Origin: Chryseobacterium ginsenosidimutans
GTDB taxonomy: Bacteria; Bacteroidota; Bacteroidia; Flavobacteriales; Weeksellaceae
Assembly (NCBI RefSeq): GCF_024807225.1
Contig: NZ_JANUCO010000001.1
Span: 558,001 to 622,000, forward strand
Direction of reading: 5' to 3'
Length of the DNA: 64,000 bases
The position numbers and the translations under genes were made by a program. Below are positions 52,504 to 60,150 of the stretch, piece by piece. The notes beneath the pieces are model-generated. The model saw only the letters and a list, made by a program, of their open reading frames with translations, was not told where the DNA came from and searched no databases. The stretch's first letter is position 1. Every line of letters starts with the position of its first letter.

Positions 52504-53004
52504 TTAAATTATGATATAATTTTCATTGTCTCTGAGCATCTTAGACAAGGTTTTCCAACTCGTTTTCACGACGCCTTTCTTCGTTAATATGTTCTTCTTT
52601 TCAAAGTGCGGAAGATCTTTAAACGTTTTCCAGTTTCCTCCCCAATTCCAGCCATATTTTGCAAAAATTTTCACACATTCGTACCAATCGGCGACTTTAT
52701 CATTATCCCAGTCTTTTACGGTGTCCCAACTTGCGGTTTTTCCGTCAATCATCATACAAATATCAACGGCAAGTCCGTAATTGTGGATGCTTTGTCCGGC
52801 TTTTGCGTTGGTCACTTTTTTCCCTGATGTGATTCTTCCGATGGCGTATAATTTTTCCTGCTCTTCAAAACTTCTCAAACCTTGGGTTATTCTCACTTTT
52901 GCTCTTCCAGTCAGAGCTTCGTCACATTCTTTAATAATTTGCTTCATTTCCTCTCTTACAATCAGGTGAAGTTTTTCAATTCTTTGTAAAGTCACTTTAT
53001 CCAT
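52504..53004 (-). CDS. M15-family peptidase, phage-endolysin-like
   Basis: A 166-residue D-Ala-D-Ala/L-Ala-D-Glu peptidase. Zinc ligands appear in SIHNYGLAVDICM (SxHxxGxAxD) and LPHFE, with the stabilising Arg in RITQGLRSFEEQEKLYAIGR. The compact single-domain form and lack of a signal peptide match phage endolysins, which reach the wall through a holin or after membrane damage. Its own WYL-box promoter (53033) stands directly in front. It is the most upstream gene of the leftward block. Confidence 0.9.
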   Translation of the reverse strand: MDKVTLQRIEKLHLIVREEMKQIIKECDEALTGRAKVRITQGLRSFEEQEKLYAIGRITSGKKVTNAKAGQSIHNYGLAVDICMMIDGKTASWDTVKDWDNDKVADWYECVKIFAKYGWNWGGNWKTFKDLPHFEKKNILTKKGVVKTSWKTLSKMLRDNENYIII

Positions 53005-53032
53005 ACTATCAATTTTTTATGCTTTTGGAAAC

Positions 53033-53066
53033 CAAAATTACAAGCTGGATGCGACAAAACTTGACG
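53033..53066 (-). promoter_or_regulatory. WYL-box promoter (e), M15 peptidase
   Basis: Leftward -7 box TAATTTTG (53033-53040), 11 bases, then CGACA-AAACT-TGACG (53052-53066). The ATG is 29 bases downstream. Confidence 0.75.
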
Positions 53067-53154
53067 TATTTAAAATAAATTAATACACTGTAAATCAATT
53101 AATTAAAATTAATGTTAAAGTTTAAATTAAACATAATATTCTACTTTAAAAGTT

Positions 53155-53162
53155 ATAATTTT
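53155..53162 (+). promoter_or_regulatory. -7 box of the Y-family polymerase gene
   Basis: TAATTTTG, 27 bases before the rightward ATG at 53190. No WYL box is present on this side. Confidence 0.5.
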
Positions 53163-53189
53163 GTATAGCAAAAAGTTGATTTATTTATC

Positions 53190-54467
53190 ATGTACGCCTT
53201 AGTTGATTGCAACAATTTCTTCGTTTCGTGCGAGAGAACTTTAGATCCTTCCCTCGAAAACAAACCCGTTGTGGTACTTTCCAACAACGACGGATGTGTT
53301 GTGTCCCGAAGCAAAGAAGCGAAAGATCTGGGAATTCCGATGGCGGCTCCGGCTTTCAAATATAAAGAGCTTTTCAAAGAGCATGATGTGAAAAGTTTTT
53401 CCGCAAAATTTGAATTATATAATTTTAAAAGTCAGCGTGTAATAGAGATATCCACAGCGTATGTGGATAAAGCGGATTTTGAAGTGTATTCAATCGATGA
53501 ATTATTTCTAGATCTTACCAGTTTTAAATACATTAATATTCATGATTACTGTATTAAAATCAAGAATGACATCCATGATCAGGAAAATATTCCTGTAAGC
53601 ATCGGGATTGCGCCCACAAAAACATTGTGTAAAGTAGCCAATAGAATTGTGAAAGATTTTCCTAAGAAATTTAATGGAGTTTATATGTTAGACACTCCCG
53701 AAAAGATAGAAAAAGCCCTGAAATGGATGAATATCGGCGATGTTTGGGGAATCGGGCGAAAACTTGCTGTAAAAATGCACGACAATGGCGTTCATAAAGC
53801 TTGGGATTTACTACAGAAACCCGAAATGTGGGTTCGGAAAATAATGGGAATTCATGGCGTAAGAATGGTGAATGAATTGAAAGGAATTCGCCAATTGGAA
53901 CTGGACTCTCCGTCTCCAAAAAAATCCATTGCAGTGACCCGAAGTTTCATGGAAATGCTGACGAAAAAAGAGGATGTACGAGAACGTGTAGAAACCTACG
54001 GAATGTACTGTTCGGAACGTTTGAGAAAGCAAAATACCTGCTGCAAAATGGTGACGGTTTTTGTACAAACCAATCGTTTCAGAAACGATTTACCCGAATA
54101 TAGAAATGCACTCACTCAGATTCTTCCCAATCCTACCAATTCATCTATTTTGATCGGCAGAGTAGTGAATGAGCTTTTCGAAGCTATTTTCAAAGAAGGT
54201 TTTCATTATAAAAAAGCCGGAGTCATTGTGAATGATTTTGTGCCTGAAGATCAGAGGTTGATCAGTCTCTTTGAAAAAGATATTCAGAATCAGCATTTGC
54301 CGATGATGAAAGCGATGGATGCGATGAATAAAAAGTATGGAAAAGATAAAGTTCGTTTGGGAAGCATGAGCGGAGAAAATACTTTCGGACGCAAACAGAT
54401 ATCTCCGGAATATGAAGCTTTTCTAAAAAATAATACTTTAACAGAAGCTAATTTTAGATTCCACTAA
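53190..54467 (+). CDS. umuC: Y-family DNA polymerase (UmuC-like)
   Basis: A full-length (425 residues) translesion polymerase: MYALVDCNNFFVSCER at the start, SNNDGCVVSRSKEAKDLGIP, the catalytic pair in YSIDELFLDLT, SIGIAPTKTLCKVAN, and the helix-hairpin-helix GDVWGIGRKLAVKMHDNGVH. The C-terminal little-finger and UmuC-specific tail (DVRERVETYGMYCSERLRKQ) are present. Active in SOS-type mutagenesis. No umuD-like gene lies next to it in the window. It is divergent from the M15 gene, 185 bases away. Confidence 0.92.
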   Translation: MYALVDCNNFFVSCERTLDPSLENKPVVVLSNNDGCVVSRSKEAKDLGIPMAAPAFKYKELFKEHDVKSFSAKFELYNFKSQRVIEISTAYVDKADFEVYSIDELFLDLTSFKYINIHDYCIKIKNDIHDQENIPVSIGIAPTKTLCKVANRIVKDFPKKFNGVYMLDTPEKIEKALKWMNIGDVWGIGRKLAVKMHDNGVHKAWDLLQKPEMWVRKIMGIHGVRMVNELKGIRQLELDSPSPKKSIAVTRSFMEMLTKKEDVRERVETYGMYCSERLRKQNTCCKMVTVFVQTNRFRNDLPEYRNALTQILPNPTNSSILIGRVVNELFEAIFKEGFHYKKAGVIVNDFVPEDQRLISLFEKDIQNQHLPMMKAMDAMNKKYGKDKVRLGSMSGENTFGRKQISPEYEAFLKNNTLTEANFRFH

Positions 54468-54481
54468 GAATTTAGTTTAAA

Positions 54482-55093
54482 TTATTTTCTTTCGTATTTC
54501 CAGTTTCTGCTTTTCCCTTCAGAAATCCATTCTATGGCTTGTTCCATGCGTTTATTTCGCGTGGTTTCGGTTTTCGCTTCTGTGATCCAGTTGATATATT
54601 CTTTTCGGAAAGAGGGAGATGATTTTGTAAAAACTTCCAGTGCTTTTTCATTTTCATTTAAAGCATTTTGAAAATAATCAGGAACTTCAATTTCTGTTTT
54701 TGACGGAGCTGCTTTTTTCAGCGTAACGCCCATTTCTGTCAATTCCATTGCCTCTAATATCATTTTTTTAAGCTGAGGTTTTGTAGGAAGATCATCAACT
54801 CTAGTTACTTTTCCTAAGCTGAATACATTGGTTTTTTCAACATCAGTTTCAATGTTTTTAAGGGTTTTCATTTCGTTATGAAGCCAAAATCCCATGCTGC
54901 AGTATTGTTTAAAAGACACCATTGAGCACAATATTTTTCCTTTATACATAAAGGTGGGGAATTTCCACTTGATGGCTTCGTTCGTATCGGGACAGAATTC
55001 ATGAACGGTTTCACGAATGTAATTCAGAATGGGTTTTGCAAAATCCTGAGATTTTTCAATGTATTCATCGACTTTTGGGTTGTATTTTTCCAT
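54482..55093 (-). CDS. YdeI/DUF1801 family protein
   Basis: 203 residues. The first ~120 form a DUF1801-like domain (CPDTNEAIKWKFPTFMYKGK, SFKQYCSMGFWLHNEM). The C-terminal ~85 residues are the Bacteroidota YdeI/OmpD-associated part (VPDYFQNALNENEKALEVFT, SPSFRKEYINWITEAKTETT and RNKRMEQAIEWISEGKSRNW). Cytoplasmic, function unknown. It starts 3 bases after the stop of the frameshifted serine hydrolase. Confidence 0.82.
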   Translation of the reverse strand: MEKYNPKVDEYIEKSQDFAKPILNYIRETVHEFCPDTNEAIKWKFPTFMYKGKILCSMVSFKQYCSMGFWLHNEMKTLKNIETDVEKTNVFSLGKVTRVDDLPTKPQLKKMILEAMELTEMGVTLKKAAPSKTEIEVPDYFQNALNENEKALEVFTKSSPSFRKEYINWITEAKTETTRNKRMEQAIEWISEGKSRNWKYERK

Positions 55094-55096
55094 ATT

Positions 55097-56231
55097 TTAT
55101 TGAAATAATTTCACGGTTTCATTCACCAAAAATTTCACCTGATCCGGTCTTCCTCTATCATTTTTAGGGAGATTATTGTAGCTTCCGGTTCTTACAATGA
55201 CCATATTGTGGTCAGGAATCATAATGATATATTGCCCCTGAAGTCCTAAAAAATAATAATGTTTAATAGGATTGTCGTAATTAATCCAGAATCCCATTCC
55301 GTAAATTTCTTCCGATTTTTGAGTCGGTGTTCTCATTTTTTCAATAAAATTGAGATCCAGAATTTGTTTATCGCCCACTTTTCCGTTATCTAAAAATAAT
55401 TGACCTAATTTTGCAAAATCTCTTGCGTTGGAATGAATGCAACAATACGCTTTTTCCATTCCTTCTTCATCGGTGCTCCATTCTGCATTTTGTTCCATTC
55501 CCATCGGAATCCAGAATTTTTCAGATAAATAATCTGCCAAAGATTGATTGACCGCTTTTCGTATCGCAAAACTTAAAAATTGCGTAGAAACCACTTTGAT
55601 ATTCAAATTTTTCACCCGGATTTTCTTTAAAGTTTCTTGACAAGGTAGATTTCAAAAGGCTTTTCCCGTAATAAGCTCTTGCATTCGGTAAAAACGGGTT
55701 TTTGTAATCTTCACTCCAATCCAGTCCGGATTCCATTTGAGCCAAATTTTTTAAGGTTAAATTTCCGGCAAATTCTTTATTTTTAAATTCTTCAAAATAA
55801 TCAGAAAACTGATCATCAATATTTTTGATTTTTCCTTCTTCCAGAGCTTTTCCCAAAAGCATTACCGTAACGGCTTTTGCCATTGAAAAAGAATTGGTTT
55901 TGGATAATTGATCGTATCCATTCCAATATTGCTCATGAATCAATTTTCCGTTTTTAATAACGATGAAAGAAGCTGTATTGGAATTAATTAAATCTTCAAC
56001 TATATTTTTAGGCAATTCCTTACTGTTGTAGTCGGGATCTTCTTCCCAAAGTCTCGGTGATTCTGTATGGATGAGGTTGCTGGAGAAAAGTTTTCCGTCG
56101 TCTATATTGGCGCTGGTTTTCCCTTTTAAATAGGTTTTTGAAATTCCGTTAAAGATATAGCCATATCCCAAAATATAGAAAAGTACCGCAACAATGACGA
56201 TAAAAGAAACAAAAAATATAAGAATTGTCAT
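55097..56231 (-). pseudogene. Serine hydrolase (beta-lactamase/class C fold), frameshifted
   Basis: Two overlapping frames give one ~377-residue protein. The first has an N-terminal membrane helix (MTILIFFVSFIVIVAVLFYI; starts further upstream are open but unlikely), the catalytic SMAK motif in TNSFSMAKAVTVML, and the second motif near MESGLDW; it breaks after KFEYQSG. The second frame continues STQFLSFAIRKAVNQSLADY, AYCCIHSNARDFAKLGQLFL and GLQGQYIIMIPDH. An extra T (leftward) in GGTTTCT, at 55588-55590, explains it; GGTTCT restores the frame. The substrate of the intact enzyme is unknown. Confidence 0.85.
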
Positions 56232-56317
56232 AACAATCGATCTTGAAACAAATTTAAAATAAATTTGAAAATATGAAACGAAATGATTTATTTTTGTGAT
56301 TATTGACATTATTTACG

Positions 56318-57616
56318 ATGAAAAAACTAATTTCCTTTTTATTTCTTTATGCTTTTATAATTTCTTTCGGACAGGTTTATCAACCGATAGATACAGCAGA
56401 CTATGCGCAGAGAAAGGATTTTCTTAAGATTTTTTCTGTCAATGCTGAAAATCTGATCAAAAAGAGCAAAACAGATTACTCCGGAAAAAAAGGAAACGAG
56501 CTGTCGAAATATTATAAAGAATTCGAGAAAGATTTTGAGGGAAAAGTAAAAGAAAAAGACTTTGTTTTCAATTCTGTATTCGATTCAAAGGTGAAAAGTT
56601 TGATTGAACGTTTGAAGAAAAACAATCCTCAGATTCCACAAAATTTAAAAATCCTTGTCGCAAAAGACAATACTCCGAATGCTTACTGTTTTGCTGACGG
56701 AACGTTCGTGATTAATATGGGACTTTTTAACTGGCTGAATAACGATGATCAGTTGGCTGCTGTGATTTCTCACGAACTGGGGCATAAAATCTCAGAGCAT
56801 ACTTTAAAAACGCTTCTGAGCATCATTGATCAGGATCAAATGGACAGAACGGTGGTTCAAAGCATTAAATCAACCAAAGAAAACAGGAATCAAAGGGCTT
56901 TTGATGTGCTGAAAAGCAGAATTTACAGAAAAGGTGCAGAAAACAGAAGACAGGAAATGCAGGCAGATTCTTTAGGATATGTTGTTTTTAAAAATAGTGA
57001 TTTTAAGAAAACGGAATTCATCAATACGCTGAAAAGACTGGAAGATTTTGACACGATTTCGCCAAGAACATTGAAAGTGGAAACTTACAAGAAATATTTC
57101 AACCTTCCGCAACAGGCATTTAAAGATAAGTGGCTTAAAAAGGAAGATTTTTCGTTATACAACTATAATCATTTTAAAGAAAAACTGGATAAAGATTCTC
57201 TTAAATCGCACCCTGAAATTGTACTAAGAATCAATAATCTGAAAAAAATATTTCCTGAACTTAAAACCGACGTTGCGGATGAAAAACCTTCTGATTCTTA
57301 CAAAACCTTAGAGAAAATCGCAAGAATGGAAACCTTGCCGAATTTCTATCATTCTGAAGATTATGGAGTTGGGATTTATGCAAGTCTGCAGTTTTTGCAG
57401 GATGAAGAAGAGGAAAAATATTATAAAAACTGGCTCGGAAAATGTTTTGCTAAAATCTATGAAGCCCGGAAAAATTATAATTTAAACCGATATTTGGATA
57501 GAGTAGATCCTAAAAATCAAAGTGAAAGTTACCAGCAATTCCTGAATTTTATGTGGAATCTAAGTCTGGATGAAATAAAAAATATCGCAGATTACTATCG
57601 AACGGAAAAATCCTGA
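56318..57616 (+). CDS. Secreted M48-family metallopeptidase
   Basis: About 432 residues from the ATG of MKKLISFLFLYAFIISFGQ, a signal peptide (another ATG 5 codons upstream is open). The zinc motif HELGH is in AAVISHELGHKISEHTLKTL (residue ~160), with the third ligand Glu in RRQEMQADSLGYVVFK. NAYCFADGTFVINMGLFNWL is the M48 substrate-site strand. The C-terminal ~200 residues are of unknown fold. It probably works on misfolded or lipoprotein substrates in the periplasm. The stop lies in the terminator hairpin. Confidence 0.9.
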   Translation: MKKLISFLFLYAFIISFGQVYQPIDTADYAQRKDFLKIFSVNAENLIKKSKTDYSGKKGNELSKYYKEFEKDFEGKVKEKDFVFNSVFDSKVKSLIERLKKNNPQIPQNLKILVAKDNTPNAYCFADGTFVINMGLFNWLNNDDQLAAVISHELGHKISEHTLKTLLSIIDQDQMDRTVVQSIKSTKENRNQRAFDVLKSRIYRKGAENRRQEMQADSLGYVVFKNSDFKKTEFINTLKRLEDFDTISPRTLKVETYKKYFNLPQQAFKDKWLKKEDFSLYNYNHFKEKLDKDSLKSHPEIVLRINNLKKIFPELKTDVADEKPSDSYKTLEKIARMETLPNFYHSEDYGVGIYASLQFLQDEEEEKYYKNWLGKCFAKIYEARKNYNLNRYLDRVDPKNQSESYQQFLNFMWNLSLDEIKNIADYYRTEKS

Positions 57617-57640
57617 CCGTCGGTCAGGATTTTTTTTATC
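57609..57640 (+). terminator. Terminator overlapping the M48 gene stop
   Basis: AATCCTGACCG and its complement (11 bp) around one base, followed by eight T. The TGA stop codon lies inside the 5' arm. Confidence 0.9.
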
Positions 57641-57641
57641 A

Positions 57642-59171
57642 TTAATAATTTAATCTTTCAAGACGAACTTTATTGAACTTCTCTTTTTCATTATACTCAC
57701 GAAGCAAGATGTAACCTTCTTTTGCAACATACGGCGTCACGGTATAATTATCTTTTTCAGAAATAGGAATGATTTCCTGCTTGAATTTTCCGTCGATAAT
57801 GGTGTTGATGAAGAGATTCCATTTTTTCTCCTTTGTCACCTGATCTTTCTGATAATCGCGGTAGAAGAAGACCACGTCTTTTCCGTCATTTAAATACTGT
57901 GAGAAAAGATAATCGCTGTTTACCCATTTGGATTTCTCTTTTTCGAAAACCTGTACGTCTTTTACTTTAAAATCTTTATCAGTATTAATGTAAACCAAAT
58001 CAGTCGTTTTCGGAGCATTGTATTGTCCCGCCGGTTTGAATTTCTCCGAAAGAATTCCTACACTTCCGTCGCTCATGAAATAAAGATCTTTGGTCTGAAG
58101 GTAATACCCATTTTCCACACCTCCGTCGGCGCTTAGTTTTGGAATATGATTGGAAAGATCCGGTTTGTAGCTCAATGTTTTAAGGTCTACGTTGTAATTG
58201 TTTTTATCAAGGACAAATCTTGCAAAACCTCTGTTATCTTTCGAGATATAATTTCTTCCCAAAAGAACAATTTTATCATCAAAAGTTTTATCATTATCGA
58301 TTCTTCCGCTTCCTGAATTTAAGACATCAATATTATAAATAGTTTCCGGAGAAAGTCCTGTAATTGGCTTGTTAGAAAGTTCTTTTCCGGTTTTCATATC
58401 AATGACCAGAAGAGAAAAAGTTTTGTCATCGTCGTTTACTTTTCTTAAAATTCCGTACAGATTATTTTCATCTTTATCAAGAATCGTAAGATCCGAAAAT
58501 ACTTTTTTGTCACCGTTTGTATTGTAACGGTATCTCCAGATTTCTTTTTTGTTTTCGTCGAATTTTATAAGGCTGTTGTGATTCACATATTTTCCGTAAT
58601 CATTGTATTCTATGGCAATATAGCCACCTTCTTTAATTTCTCCGACAGACGAAATGTAGTTGTATCCTTTATCTTTTTTCTCTGCGCGGTTTTCTTTTCT
58701 TTCTTCTTTAAAAGTTTTTGGCTGACTGATTTCTTTGAAAGTTCCATCTTCCTGATAATCATAATAAACCTTTGGCTTTACCGTGTTTGTTTTAGGATCA
58801 ATTACCATAGAAACCGGTGCTGCAGCATCTTTTGCAAAAGCCTGCAAATAATTAAAATCCGAAGGTCGAAGAATAATCTGCCCTTTAAAATCTACATATC
58901 CCGTATAATTGGAAACAAGAGTTCCTGCTTCAAACTCTTTATTGGCAACAGGATTGAGGTTTTTATCTAAAATTACATATTCGAATTTCTGGGTTTTCTT
59001 ATCCGTTTTTCCATAAGAATATAATGAAACATAGCCATATAGATTGTCTTTGGTGTCAAATAAGGCATTCATTCCAATATTTTGTCCTAAAGCTAAAGAG
59101 GCCAAATCCTGAGTCTGAGAATAGGCAAAGGTCTGGAACAGACCAAAGATCAAAAGAGTTATTTTTTTCAT
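57642..59171 (-). CDS. Large secreted protein of unknown function
   Basis: About 509 residues from the ATG of MKKITLLIFGLFQTFAYSQ, a signal peptide; an ATG 49 codons upstream is open but precedes the signal and is rejected. The body is beta-rich with short repeats that resemble propeller blades (e.g. KFDENKKEIWRYRYNTNGDK, GVENGYYLQTKDLYFMSDGS), but I recognise no family. It probably resides in the periplasm or outer membrane. It follows a lipoprotein gene across a terminator at 59232. Confidence 0.72.
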   Translation of the reverse strand: MKKITLLIFGLFQTFAYSQTQDLASLALGQNIGMNALFDTKDNLYGYVSLYSYGKTDKKTQKFEYVILDKNLNPVANKEFEAGTLVSNYTGYVDFKGQIILRPSDFNYLQAFAKDAAAPVSMVIDPKTNTVKPKVYYDYQEDGTFKEISQPKTFKEERKENRAEKKDKGYNYISSVGEIKEGGYIAIEYNDYGKYVNHNSLIKFDENKKEIWRYRYNTNGDKKVFSDLTILDKDENNLYGILRKVNDDDKTFSLLVIDMKTGKELSNKPITGLSPETIYNIDVLNSGSGRIDNDKTFDDKIVLLGRNYISKDNRGFARFVLDKNNYNVDLKTLSYKPDLSNHIPKLSADGGVENGYYLQTKDLYFMSDGSVGILSEKFKPAGQYNAPKTTDLVYINTDKDFKVKDVQVFEKEKSKWVNSDYLFSQYLNDGKDVVFFYRDYQKDQVTKEKKWNLFINTIIDGKFKQEIIPISEKDNYTVTPYVAKEGYILLREYNEKEKFNKVRLERLNY

Positions 59172-59231
59172 GGTTAAAATTTGAGTTTCAAAAATAATGA
59201 TTTCAAAGATAATTTTAATTAAAAATAAAAA

Positions 59232-59252
59232 AGCCCTGAAGAAATCAGGGCT
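59232..59252. terminator. Bidirectional terminator
   Basis: AGCCCTGA and TCAGGGCT (8 bp) around five bases, with A and T runs on both sides. It ends the leftward lipoprotein gene transcript. Confidence 0.85.
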
Positions 59253-59274
59253 GTATTTTAAAAAAAGAATATGA

Positions 59275-60039
59275 TTACTTGTTATATTCGTACATATAGG
59301 TATGCGAATTGGTAGCATGAAGAGAGCTTGTAAATGTCATCACTGTTTTTGTAGGAAAGTCATGACCATTATACGTATGTACAGCACTATTACCATAAGT
59401 AGCAGGTACAGCTCCTGTTTGTACAGAACTGCTGTTCACAAGATTATTAGATGCATAATCTCCTTCAAGAGAAAGCAGGAAATTGATTTTCAGATATCCT
59501 TTTATGTTTTTATAAGGATTGTTTTGCCCGTCGTACGTGTTAGTGAACGTTCTTATTACAGAACCGGGACTCCATGTTGCGATCTTTATATTTCCGTTGT
59601 TGGATAGATAAATATCATTTCCTTCTCCGTTTTTGGTGAATGTTACGTGATTATCACTTAAATATTGAAATGCTATTGTCGTAACGAGTGGAAGCGTGGA
59701 GTTGTAAGTAGTGGTTGTTTCAGATGTCACTCTTCCATTGGTATATACAAATTGTCTTTTATAAGTTAAATTCGTACCGGTATAATCTTCAGTTTTTGAA
59801 ATCAAATCTCCGTTATACGTGTAAACTGTTTTTTTGTTGCCGGAAGTTTCCTCAAGCAATTTAGTTCCGTCGTATTTATACTCTGTCACATAGGTTTGAT
59901 TATCCTGAGTAATTTCAGTAAATTTTGTAGGAACAATCGTTGTAGGATCTACAACTGGGTTTTCTTCTACAGAGTCATCTGATGATGAACAGTTTATAAG
60001 GGCAAATATTGCCAAAGATGAAATAATTAATTTCTTCAT
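59275..60039 (-). CDS. Lipoprotein of unknown function
   Basis: 254 residues from the ATG of MKKLIISSLAIFALINCSSS; the lipobox is LINC with Cys at ~17, followed by a Ser/Asp/Glu spacer (SSSDDSVEENPVVDPTT) typical for surface-bound Bacteroidota lipoproteins. The body has YD-repeat-like strands (YKYDGTKLLEETSGNKKTVY, then YNGDLISKTEDYTGTN) reminiscent of RHS/YD or DUF4595-type domains. Outer-membrane anchored. Role unknown. Single gene with terminator at 59232. Confidence 0.8.
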   Translation of the reverse strand: MKKLIISSLAIFALINCSSSDDSVEENPVVDPTTIVPTKFTEITQDNQTYVTEYKYDGTKLLEETSGNKKTVYTYNGDLISKTEDYTGTNLTYKRQFVYTNGRVTSETTTTYNSTLPLVTTIAFQYLSDNHVTFTKNGEGNDIYLSNNGNIKIATWSPGSVIRTFTNTYDGQNNPYKNIKGYLKINFLLSLEGDYASNNLVNSSSVQTGAVPATYGNSAVHTYNGHDFPTKTVMTFTSSLHATNSHTYMYEYNK

Positions 60040-60120
60040 AGTTATTAGTTTAATGCTTTTTAATTGAGACAAAAATAATAATTTCTATGAGATAATTTTC
60101 TATTGTGGTATAAAAAAGAA

Positions 60121-60144
60121 AAAGCCCTGATTTCTCAAGGCTTT
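60121..60144 (-). terminator. Terminator after glyS
   Basis: AAAGCC and GGCTTT arms with TGA/TCA inside, directly after the leftward glyS stop and followed by T-rich DNA. Confidence 0.75.
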
Positions 60145-60150
60145 CGTAAT

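Noticed and set aside
38175..53066. Prophage
   Set aside because: No integrase, terminase, portal, capsid, tape measure or sheath genes occur, and both flanks are ordinary chromosomal genes.
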